DNA from: Opitutia bacterium
Lineage (GTDB): Bacteria; Verrucomicrobiota; Verrucomicrobiia; Opitutales; Opitutaceae
Length of the DNA: 64,000 nucleotides
NCBI GenBank assembly: GCA_016217545.1
Contig: JACRHT010000012.1
Location: forward strand, 434,001 to 498,000
Direction of reading: 5' to 3'
Under the pieces are notes generated by a model. It saw nothing but the letters and a program-made list of their open reading frames with translations, was not told the DNA's origin and made no database searches. The translations under genes were made by a program, and so were the position numbers. Shown here one piece after another: positions 27,101-34,636 of this stretch. Each line of letters begins with the position of its first letter. Within the stretch, counting starts at the first letter, position 1.

Positions 27101-27673
27101 GCGCTCGGTGTTGTAGGAATCGAGGCCGATGTCGGTGGAGAAGAAGTCGCGCGTGAGGTCGGCGCCGCTGAGGCCGCGAACGCGCGTCATCGAGTTCGGG
27201 CTGGCGAGACCGTCTTCGGCGTTGGAGAAACCCTGGCCGGTGGAAAGACCGGAGTAGTTGCCGCCCAGGCCGGCGGCCTCGGTGCCGGTGGTGTAGACGA
27301 GGACGTCCTTCGCGTTGGTCGACGCGGTGTCGGCGAGGAACTGCGCATTGACCACCGAGATCGCGGCGCCGACGTCGCGCAGTTCGGTGCGCAGGCGCGT
27401 GCCGGCGAGCGTCGACGTGGCTTGGTAGCCGCGATCGGCTTCGCCCGCGACGACGAACGGCGCGAGTTGCACGACCTCCTCGTCGTTTTCCTTTTCGTCG
27501 GCGGTATTCGCGGACTCGCTCGCGCGCGGGAGCTCGATTTTCTTCGGCTCCGGTTTGGTCGACGGAGATGCTGGGGCTACCGTCTGGGCGGCCGCGCTGA
27601 GGGTCAGTCCGAGGAGACCGGCAACGGCGGCAAGCCACCAGGCGGATGACGAGGGCGTGCGAGGGGTGATCAT
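24170..27673 (-). CDS. TonB-dependent outer-membrane receptor
   Basis: A 1167-residue outer-membrane transporter. ATG at 27673 is preferred because it begins a signal peptide (MITPRTPSSSAWWLAAVAGL, cleavage after SAAAQ). The EEVVQLAPFVVAGEADRGYQ segment near residues 64-83 is typical of Opitutaceae receptors. The plug domain follows (residues about 85-230: VGAAISVVNAQFLADT, RVRGLSGADLTRDFFSTD, RIDISRGANAILFGLGSPAG). The rest is the beta-barrel, ending in an aromatic residue (TITNTFAF). The substrate is unknown; proximity to a XylR-like regulator and an acetylxylan esterase suggests a plant-type oligosaccharide. No SusD partner is present. Confidence 0.92.
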   Translation of the reverse strand: MITPRTPSSSAWWLAAVAGLLGLTLSAAAQTVAPASPSTKPEPKKIELPRASESANTADEKENDEEVVQLAPFVVAGEADRGYQATSTLAGTRLRTELRDVGAAISVVNAQFLADTASTNAKDVLVYTTGTEAAGLGGNYSGLSTGQGFSNAEDGLASPNSMTRVRGLSGADLTRDFFSTDIGLDSYNTERIDISRGANAILFGLGSPAGIINNQLKMPNLRKNGVTFTQSVSRYESHREVIDVNQVVEKDRLGIRIIGLNDEEKFRQEPAFEDDRRLYAAVRWEPRLVKNGTTQIQVSYEDGNIRANRPRLNPPADGLTVWFDVLNKVALDPTNTSAVTNNPTLAAHLGSAGRWFGQVGAVFTDPASNAQGGNGVPAYMMSRGGTPTYTQWYGVYNYTSAGNNPNFFLNKLYAPAGEAYAGLWRAQEISDPSIFNFYDQLLDGPNKSESTDFNALNAVVRQTFLNDAVGLELAYDKQEHSRRNRSLIGFDAAIIHVDMQSKLVDGSPNPNFGRPYFASDSIGNYMVDTDREAWRATAYGTADFTKKTSWLRHLGRHVFTGVYSKQESERLSRTYQGYAYTLDQNVYADSSTAQSYPGYVALHYLGGSIANRTSASGANIQGLTALHEPAATGTALLFDNRIDKWVYAPVSVITPERDLDKLYSNASRSFNRTESYSAIWQSYLLNRKLVGLVGWRQDEYDLFDAGTPPTVSPTGQVDPFAASWVYPQQATIHAKDSTVSWSVVGHTPDFIKRRLPRGMDVSLSYNRSENFRPSSTVADVYGRPFSPPRGSTRDYGITLSFADNKLVLRAIRYETLQANDVSTFYNTFWPGNDVVRAMNGLRGTNTSEVLINRWFGFKPGDADYLPLRSGLTSGTSANPGLTTAERTARDAWFARRTVAEWLRPVDPLLAQTWAFTQNASGTWSATRPPNVGNIADTESRGTELEVTYNPLPNWRMTFNAVRQEAVRTNYGKDFEEFITRNLPLWTDGDGVIAGSIRDQNGFEDIPYFNSVTGSRLGVMAINNMYVPYLNALAANNASVQELRKWRFNFVSNYEFTRGPLKGFSIGGATRWQDRVAIGYGVKKNAAGQWVSDVNQPYYGSDELDVDLWLKYTRRLARDKVRWTVQLNVRDILGTDDLIAVTAQPNGTTASFRIPQPQQWTITNTFAF

Positions 27674-27828
27674 GATTTGGGGAAGGGTTGCCGTGGCACC
27701 GGACACGGAGGCGACCGGGAGGCGACGGAGCGGGGTGACAGCGAAACCGGGGTGAGCGCCGCGAAGGTAGCGCCCCGGCGGCTCCGTGGAAATGAGTTCG
27801 GTTGGCCCCGCGACTTAGAATCTTTGCG

Positions 27829-29001
27829 TCATCGCGCGTTCGCCGGACGCTGCGTCTGCACGCGGCGGCGATACGCCCCGGGCGAAACGCCGGTGAGGCG
27901 CTTGAAGACGACGCACATGTATTCGTCGTGCTCGAAGCCGGTGAGCTCGGCGATTTTCTTCATCGGGAAATCCGTCTCGAAGAGCAGCTGCTTGATCTTG
28001 GAAATCTGCACGCGCCGGATCTCGGCCTGCGGCGAACGGCCGAGGAGGCTGCGGAACTTCCGCTCCAGCAGGCTGCGCGAGGCGCCGGTGATTTTCTGCA
28101 GCTGCGCCACGGTGACGCCGTGGCAGGCGTGCTCGCGGATGTGGCCGAGCGCGGCGGCGACGATGCGGTCCTCGATCGCGAGGACGTCGGTGGAGTAGCG
28201 CGGCACGACGGCGATCGGCTCGACGCGGATGTCGGTGGCGCTCGGCGTCTCGCCGCGCATGAGCTGGGCGAGGCACTCGGCCGCGAGGTAGCCGGATTGG
28301 AAGGCGTTGGTCGCGACGCTCGAGAGCGGCGGGTAAGCGAGTTCGCAGCGAATGGTCTCGTTGTTGGCGCCGAGCACGGCGACCTCCTCGGGCACGAGCA
28401 GGCCGGCGTTTTGCGCGGCGCTGACGACCTGCAGCGCGCGCAGGTCGTTGCAACACATCACGCCGACGGGTTTCGGCATGCCCTTGAGCCAGGCAGCGAG
28501 AGCGTCGGTCTGACTCTCGTCCCAGAACGGCGTGAGGTTGCCGGGATAATCGACGTCGAACACGTGGCAGCTGCGCCCGGCGAGCGCGAGCGCCTCGAGG
28601 AAGCCGTCGCGGCGCTCGCAGGCCCAGCCGTCGTTGCGAAAACCGCAGAAGGCGAAGTGGCGGTAGCCGCGCTCGAGGAAGTGCTCGGCGCCGTAGTGGC
28701 CGAGGGCGACGTTGTCCGGACGAATTTTCGGCACGCCGGGAAACGGCGGCACGTCGTTGAGATCGACGAGCGGGAGGCGCAACTGCCGGCACGACTCGAC
28801 GAGCGCGGGCGTCGTGTGGCGGCTGATGACGCCGTCCCAGCGCTTGCTGCGCAACCACTGCGGGTCGATTTCGGCGCGCGCCTCATCGTCGAGGAACGCC
28901 GCCCACGGCCGGTGCGAACGCTCGTAGTGCGCGACGCCCTGGAGCATGGCGTTGCACTCCTCGAAGCGGGTGAGAAAAACGAGCAGGATCTGGGGTTTCA
29001 C
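27829..29001 (-). CDS. XylR-type transcriptional regulator (LacI-like sensor + AraC DNA-binding domain)
   Basis: A 390-residue regulator. Residues about 1-275 form a periplasmic-binding-protein-like sensor (GVISRHTTPALVESCRQLRL, ALGHYGAEHFLERGYRHFAF, GVMCCNDLRALQVVSAAQNA), as in E. coli XylR. Residues about 285-380 are an AraC-type double helix-turn-helix (HACHGVTVAQLQKITGASRS, FPMKKIAELTGFEHDEYMCV). It would respond to a sugar, possibly xylose or a related pentose, and control the adjacent receptor and esterase genes. It is on the same strand as both, about 155 bp before the receptor start. Confidence 0.9.
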   Translation of the reverse strand: MKPQILLVFLTRFEECNAMLQGVAHYERSHRPWAAFLDDEARAEIDPQWLRSKRWDGVISRHTTPALVESCRQLRLPLVDLNDVPPFPGVPKIRPDNVALGHYGAEHFLERGYRHFAFCGFRNDGWACERRDGFLEALALAGRSCHVFDVDYPGNLTPFWDESQTDALAAWLKGMPKPVGVMCCNDLRALQVVSAAQNAGLLVPEEVAVLGANNETIRCELAYPPLSSVATNAFQSGYLAAECLAQLMRGETPSATDIRVEPIAVVPRYSTDVLAIEDRIVAAALGHIREHACHGVTVAQLQKITGASRSLLERKFRSLLGRSPQAEIRRVQISKIKQLLFETDFPMKKIAELTGFEHDEYMCVVFKRLTGVSPGAYRRRVQTQRPANAR

Positions 29002-29114
29002 AGGACACGAAGGTGATCTCCGGGGCGGGAGCGGCGCGATCCGCGCGCCAAGGGCGGTCAGTCGTGGCGAGCGGAGCGCCGCAGGTCAAGGCGGCGGCGG
29101 CACCGCGATCAACG

Positions 29115-30488
29115 TCAACGCGGCGCGGTTTGCCGCTCGATCCACGCCTGCATCGCGTCCCATTGCTCGCTCGTGTAGGCGTGGCCGAGTTCGAGGGTGA
29201 GTTCGAGCGTCTTGGGCGCGGTGATGGCGTTGTAGGCGGCGTGCAGCGAAGTCGGCGTGACGATCTCGTCGTTGTAGCCCCACGTGTAGTAACCCGGCAC
29301 GCGCAGCCGGCGCGCGAAGTTGACGGTGTCGTAATAGGCGGCGGTCGCGCACTTCGCCGGCGTGGCGTGCACCGAGGCGGCCAACTCTTCGGCGCTGAAC
29401 GGCTGCAGCCGCCCCGTGCCGCGCCGGTGCAGCGCGGCGGGCGTCACGTCGCAAAACCCCGGATGCACGGCGACCACGCCCGTCACGCGCGGATCGAGCG
29501 CGGCCGTGACGATCGCGAGCCGCCCGCCCTGGCTCGAGCCGGCCGCGATGAGATTGCGTCCGTCCCACGAGGCGCGCGTGGCCAGAAAATCATTCGCCCG
29601 CACGCACCCGAGATAGACGCGGCGAAAGTAGAACGTCTCGCGATTATCGAGGTTGAACGTCGCGTAGTCCGACAGCGCCCCGGCGTAGAGGCGGTCGTAG
29701 ACCTCCTTGGGCAAATTCACCGGGAGTCCGTGGATGCCGATCTCGAGCGTGATGAAACCGCGCGCCGCGGTGGATTTGTCGCCCGCATAGGGCCGCACGC
29801 CCGCGCCGGGCAGGCGGAGCAACGCGGGGTATTTCCCCGGCGCCTTCGGCTCGCACAGGATGCCGTAGATGCGCGACGGCCCGAGCCACTCGACGCCGAT
29901 CGTGCGGAAGCTGACGTGGTAGACGTTCAACTCGTCCGTGCACGCCTCGGGCAGGAGCGTCACCTCGGGTTGCATCGGCACCGCGGCGAGTTCGCGGCGG
30001 CTCTTTTCCCAGAACGCGTCGAAATCCGTCGGATTCACCTGCGCCGACTGGACCCGCTCGGGCGCGAACGCCACGGTGGCCAGCCCGCGGTATTTGCGAC
30101 CGCCGACTTCCGTCTCCGCGATGCAACGCAGGAAACCCGGCTCGCTCCGCGTGCCGCCGTCGATCGTCAATCCCTCCGCCGGCACTTCCGCACGCACGCG
30201 CGGGGCGCGCGTGTGCTCGGGCGCGACGGTGTAGGTGATCGCGGCGCCGGGCACCGGATGACCGTCCGCGCGCACCGCCACGCGGAAACGCACCGGCTCG
30301 CCGACCGTATACGTCCAATCGGCGCGGTCGGGCACGACTTCCACGCGCACCGTCGCGAGTCGGCGCTGCGCGGCCGGAGGCACGGGGGAGATTTCGAGCG
30401 CCGGGGAAGCGCCGACCGCGGCGAGCACGCCGCAGAGTGGAGCGACGCGGAACCACCCGGCCCAGGGCAACGCGATCGAAAAACGCAT
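29115..30488 (-). CDS. Acetylxylan esterase (AXE1/cephalosporin C deacetylase type)
   Basis: A 457-residue exported esterase. ATG at 30488 is chosen because it starts a signal peptide (MRFSIALPWAGWFRVAPLCG...). An N-terminal beta-rich region precedes the alpha/beta hydrolase domain, with the nucleophile in AAGSSQGGRLAIVTAALDPR, the acid in the region of YYTWGYNDEIVTP and His in LELGHAYTSEQW. AXE1-family enzymes remove acetyl groups from xylo-oligosaccharides. It is the most direct hint that the neighbouring receptor and XylR-like regulator deal with acetylated xylan. It lies directly upstream of the regulator on the same strand. Confidence 0.88.
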   Translation of the reverse strand: MRFSIALPWAGWFRVAPLCGVLAAVGASPALEISPVPPAAQRRLATVRVEVVPDRADWTYTVGEPVRFRVAVRADGHPVPGAAITYTVAPEHTRAPRVRAEVPAEGLTIDGGTRSEPGFLRCIAETEVGGRKYRGLATVAFAPERVQSAQVNPTDFDAFWEKSRRELAAVPMQPEVTLLPEACTDELNVYHVSFRTIGVEWLGPSRIYGILCEPKAPGKYPALLRLPGAGVRPYAGDKSTAARGFITLEIGIHGLPVNLPKEVYDRLYAGALSDYATFNLDNRETFYFRRVYLGCVRANDFLATRASWDGRNLIAAGSSQGGRLAIVTAALDPRVTGVVAVHPGFCDVTPAALHRRGTGRLQPFSAEELAASVHATPAKCATAAYYDTVNFARRLRVPGYYTWGYNDEIVTPTSLHAAYNAITAPKTLELTLELGHAYTSEQWDAMQAWIERQTAPR

Positions 30489-30634
30489 GGCGCCACGATG
30501 CCACACCGGCCCCGGCCGCGACATGAGAACCTTTGTCCGCGCCGCTGAGAACCGTGCGGACGCACCGCCGAGTCCGCGCCTGACACTTCCTGCGGAGTTG
30601 CGCCGCGCGCATCCGGGCCTACGTTGGCCGACGC

Positions 30635-31714
30635 ATGTCCGCACCGGGCTACATCATCCAGGACCGCACGCCGAAGAAGCCCGCCTACCCGATTCGCGAC
30701 GAGTTGCGCGGCTACTTGCGCCGCTACCGCCGCGAGCGCGACCTGCCCGTCACCTACGAGCGCCTGCGCGACTTCCACGAGGCGATGCCACTCGTCGACA
30801 ACGACGGCAAAAACACCCTCTGGGACACCGTCGTCTACCGCGCCGAGGAAATGCAGACGATCAACGAGGGCCTGAAACGCATCTACGCCCTCCTGAAGGT
30901 CGACGGCGACTTCTCGGTGATGCAGCACCTCTACATCGACCGCGTGGATTTCTGTTCCTTCGGCAACTCGATGCCGTTCCGCGTGCGCATCGTGAACGCC
31001 TACAACGAAAACCCGGACTACTTCTACGTGAAGAAGGCCGACTCGTCGCGCGTCTACGGCCTCGAACTCGAGCACCTGCTTTCGCCCAACCGCCTGAATT
31101 TCCTCACCCACGGCAACACGCTCATCGAGGAACACATCGCCGGTGTGCCCGGCGACGTCTTCATCGAACGCTGGCTCGGCGACCCCACGCTGCGCCCGAT
31201 CCGCATCGCAAAGGAGTTGGTGAAGTTCAACGAGCGCTGCTTCATCCGCCTGCTCGGCGACATGCGCAGCTACAACTTCGTCTTCGTCGTCACGCCCGAC
31301 TTCGAGAGCGCGCAAATCCGCATCCGCGCGATGGATTTCGACCAGCAAAGCCATCACGCGCGGAAAAATTTCTACCTGCCGCAGTTCTTCAAGGACAACG
31401 GCCCGCTCGTGCAATTCTGCACCAAGCACCTGCACGCGAAGACTGCCTTCCAATACCAGCGCGAGGAACAGACGCTGATGCTGCAACGCGCCGAGCTCGC
31501 GAAAGCGCGCCTCGACGCCCTGCTCGACGCCATGTCGGTCGATCCGATCGCGCCGGACGAGAACGTCCACCAGCTCCGCGAAGGCCTCGCCGACCACTAC
31601 GAATCGAAGGACTTCCTCGCCTGCACGACGATGGGCCAGCTCGTCCGCGAAAGCCTCGCCAAGACCCGCGCCCGCATCGAGCACGACGCCACCGGCCACC
31701 TGCCGCGGCCGTAG
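30635..31714 (+). CDS. Conserved protein of unknown function upstream of hsdR
   Basis: A 359-residue cytosolic protein without signal peptide or membrane span. Conserved-looking blocks are YIDRVDFCSFGNSMPFRVRI, VYGLELEHLLSPNRLNFLTH, GNTLIEEHIAGVPGDVFIER and IRAMDFDQQSHHARKNFYLP. I have the impression that similar proteins occur in Bacteroidetes and Verrucomicrobia but know no function. It ends 57 bp before hsdR on the same strand, so it could be cotranscribed with the restriction genes, or simply lie next to the island. It diverges from the esterase gene. Confidence 0.75.
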   Translation: MSAPGYIIQDRTPKKPAYPIRDELRGYLRRYRRERDLPVTYERLRDFHEAMPLVDNDGKNTLWDTVVYRAEEMQTINEGLKRIYALLKVDGDFSVMQHLYIDRVDFCSFGNSMPFRVRIVNAYNENPDYFYVKKADSSRVYGLELEHLLSPNRLNFLTHGNTLIEEHIAGVPGDVFIERWLGDPTLRPIRIAKELVKFNERCFIRLLGDMRSYNFVFVVTPDFESAQIRIRAMDFDQQSHHARKNFYLPQFFKDNGPLVQFCTKHLHAKTAFQYQREEQTLMLQRAELAKARLDALLDAMSVDPIAPDENVHQLREGLADHYESKDFLACTTMGQLVRESLAKTRARIEHDATGHLPRP

Positions 31715-31771
31715 GAGGAGAAAAGCTCGCGCGCCCATCCGGCGCCGACATGAATCACGGCGCCCCGCGTC

Positions 31772-34636
31772 ATGTCCACCGCCTCGTCGCCCAATCAGAC
31801 TCCCGAGCAGGTCGCTCGCGACGCGATCGATGCCCAGCTCCGCGCCTCCGGCTGGACCGTGCAGTCGAAGGACGAGATCGATTTCCACGCCGGCGAAGGT
31901 CAGGCCGTCCGCGAATACTCCACCGACTCCGGCCCGGCCGACTACGTCCTCTTCGTCGATGGCAAACCGGTCGGCGTGATCGAGGCCAAGAAGGAAACGC
32001 TCGGCCAAACGATCACGACCGTGGAGGAGCAAACCGCCGACTACGCCGCCGCCAAATTGAAGTGGGTCCAATCCACCGGCGTGCCACTCCCGTTTCTCTA
32101 CCAAGCCACCGGCGTCATCGTCCGCTTCACCGACCAGCGCGATCCCAAGCCCCGCTCGCGCGAAGTGTTCTCGTTCCACCGTCCCGAAACACTCCGCGAA
32201 AATCTCCGCCATCGCTCCCTCCGCGCCCGCCTTCACGATCTTCCCGCGCTCGACCCCACCGGCCTGCGCGCCTGCCAGATCGACGCCATCACGAATCTCG
32301 ACGCCTCTCTCAAAGCCGCCAAGCCCCGCGCGCTCGTCCAGATGGCCACCGGCTCGGGCAAGACCTTCACCGCTATCACGTCGATCTACCGGCTGCTCAA
32401 GCACGCCCGCGTCCGCCGCGTGCTCTTCCTCGTCGACACACGCAACCTCGGCGAGCAGGCCGAGCAGGAGTTCCTCGCCTACACGCCGAACGACGACAAC
32501 CGCAAGTTCACCGAACTCTACACCGTCACGCGCCTCGCTTCCTCCCACCTGCCGACCGACGCCGAGGTCTACATCTCCACCATCCAGCGGATGTATTCGA
32601 TTCTCCAAGGCGAGGAGCTCGACGCCTCCGCCGAGGACGAAAATCCCGCCGAGCGCTCCGACCGCAAGCGCGAGCCCATCCCCGTCGCCTATTCCGCCGC
32701 CGTCCCGCCCGAGTTCTTCGATCTCATCGTCATCGATGAGTGCCACCGCTCGATCTACAACCTCTGGCAACAGGTCCTCGACTACTTCGACGCCTTCCTC
32801 GTCGGCCTCACCGCCACGCCCGACGCCCGCACCTACGGCTTCTTCCGCCAAAACGTCGTCTCCGAATACACCCACGAACGCGCCGTCGCCGACGGCGTCA
32901 ACGTCCAGGGCGAGATCTACGTCATCGAGACCGACGTCTCCAAAAACGGCGGCACCGTCCTCAGAGGCCTCGTCGAGAAACGCGAAAAACTCACCCGCGC
33001 CCGCCGCTGGCAGCAGCAGGACCAGGACGAGGCCTACTCCGCCAAGAAACTCGACCGCGACATCGTCAACCCCTCGCAGCTCCGCACCGTCATCCGCACG
33101 TTCCGCGACCAGCTCCCTGAAATATTCCCCGACCGCCGCGACGCCGCCGGCGCCTTCGAGGTCCCCAAGACCCTCATCTTCGCCAAGACCGACTCCCACG
33201 CCGACGACATCATCAACCTCGTCCGCGAGGAGTTCGGCGAGGGCAACGCCTTCTGCAAAAAGGTCACCTTCGGCTCCGACCAGGGCGTCAAAAAGATCAC
33301 CTTCACGCCCGGCTCCGACGAGCGCGTCGTCGCGGACGACTTCGTCATGCCGCCCGAGGACCCCAAGTCCGTCCTCTCCCAGTTCCGCAACGGCTACCAC
33401 CCGCGCATCGCCGTCACCGTGGACATGATCGCCACCGGCACCGACGTGAAACCGCTCGAGTGTCTGCTCTTCCTGCGCGACGTGAAATCGAAGGGCTACT
33501 TCGAGCAGATGAAGGGCCGCGGCACGCGCACGCTCGACCTCGACGGCCTCCGCAAGGCCACGCCCAGCGCCAAGTCCGCGAAAACCCACTACGTCATCGT
33601 CGACGCCATCGGCGTCACCCGCTCCCTCAAGACCGACAGCCGCCCGCCCGTCACCCGCCCCACCGTCCCCTTCAAAGACCTCGCCATGGAGGTCGTTATG
33701 GGCGCGACCGATGCCGACACCGTTTCCTCCCTCGCCGGCCGCCTCGCCCGCATCGACCGCCAGCTCACCCCGCTGCAAAAACACGCCCTCGCCACCCGCA
33801 TGGGCGGCACCACCGTCAGCCAGATTGTCGGCGCGCTCTTCCACGCGCTCGACGGCGACGCCATCGAGCAAAAAGCCCGCGAACTCGCCGGCGTCCCGCC
33901 CGCCGCCGACCCCGGCGACACCGCCCGCGAACGCGCCCAGCAGCAGCTCGTCGCCGCCGCCCGCGCCCCGCTCACCGGCGCCGTCGTCACCCAGATCGTC
34001 GCCTTCTGCACCGAAAACATGCAGACCATCGACCACGACACGCAGGACAAAGTCCTCCGCGCCGAGTGGGATGCCGACGCCCAGACCCGCGCCACCGCCT
34101 TCGTCTCCGACTTCGAGACCTTCTGCCGCGATCACCGCGACCGGCTCGACGCGCTCACGATCTACTACACCCAGCCCCAACGCCGCGCCCACGTCACCCT
34201 CGCGCAGATCCAGACCGTGCTCGACACCCTCCGCACCCACGCCCCGCGCCTCGCGCCCCACCGCGTGTGGGACGCCTACGCCCGTCTCGACGCCGTGCCG
34301 GACAACGCCCGCCCCCTCACCGAATTGACCGCCCTCGTCGCCCTCCTCCGCCGCGCCTGCGGCCTCGATCAAAAACTCACGCCCTTCGCCGACACCGTGC
34401 GCCGCAACTTCCGCGACTGGATCCTCCGCAAAAATGCGGGAAAACCCTTCAACGCCGAGCAGACCGCCTTCCTCCAACTCATCCGCGACCACGTGGCAAC
34501 CGCCTGCCGCCTCGAACGCGAGGACCTCGACTACGCCCCCTTCGACGCCAAAGGCGGTCTCGGGAAAATGTATGAACTCTTCGGCGAACGCATGGACGCC
34601 CTCATCGAAGAAGCCAACCAGGAGCTGACGGCGTGA
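31772..34636 (+). CDS. hsdR: Type I restriction endonuclease subunit R
   Basis: The 954-residue motor and nuclease subunit of a type I restriction system. The N-terminal PD-(D/E)xK nuclease is seen at GPADYVLFVDGKPVGVIEAK (residues about 48-70). The superfamily 2 helicase/translocase has Walker A MATGSGKTFTA (about 191-201), DECHRS (about 323) and KGRGTRTLDLDGL (about 578-590). The C-terminal helical part resembles the EcoEI R C-terminal domain. It cuts unmodified DNA in complex with S and M. The gene overlaps hsdS by four bases (GTGA at 34633). Confidence 0.95.
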   Translation: MSTASSPNQTPEQVARDAIDAQLRASGWTVQSKDEIDFHAGEGQAVREYSTDSGPADYVLFVDGKPVGVIEAKKETLGQTITTVEEQTADYAAAKLKWVQSTGVPLPFLYQATGVIVRFTDQRDPKPRSREVFSFHRPETLRENLRHRSLRARLHDLPALDPTGLRACQIDAITNLDASLKAAKPRALVQMATGSGKTFTAITSIYRLLKHARVRRVLFLVDTRNLGEQAEQEFLAYTPNDDNRKFTELYTVTRLASSHLPTDAEVYISTIQRMYSILQGEELDASAEDENPAERSDRKREPIPVAYSAAVPPEFFDLIVIDECHRSIYNLWQQVLDYFDAFLVGLTATPDARTYGFFRQNVVSEYTHERAVADGVNVQGEIYVIETDVSKNGGTVLRGLVEKREKLTRARRWQQQDQDEAYSAKKLDRDIVNPSQLRTVIRTFRDQLPEIFPDRRDAAGAFEVPKTLIFAKTDSHADDIINLVREEFGEGNAFCKKVTFGSDQGVKKITFTPGSDERVVADDFVMPPEDPKSVLSQFRNGYHPRIAVTVDMIATGTDVKPLECLLFLRDVKSKGYFEQMKGRGTRTLDLDGLRKATPSAKSAKTHYVIVDAIGVTRSLKTDSRPPVTRPTVPFKDLAMEVVMGATDADTVSSLAGRLARIDRQLTPLQKHALATRMGGTTVSQIVGALFHALDGDAIEQKARELAGVPPAADPGDTARERAQQQLVAAARAPLTGAVVTQIVAFCTENMQTIDHDTQDKVLRAEWDADAQTRATAFVSDFETFCRDHRDRLDALTIYYTQPQRRAHVTLAQIQTVLDTLRTHAPRLAPHRVWDAYARLDAVPDNARPLTELTALVALLRRACGLDQKLTPFADTVRRNFRDWILRKNAGKPFNAEQTAFLQLIRDHVATACRLEREDLDYAPFDAKGGLGKMYELFGERMDALIEEANQELTA

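Noticed and set aside
30167-34492. A 1441-residue frame on the minus strand opposite hsdR
   Set aside because: hsdR has all nuclease and helicase motifs; the antisense frame has none.
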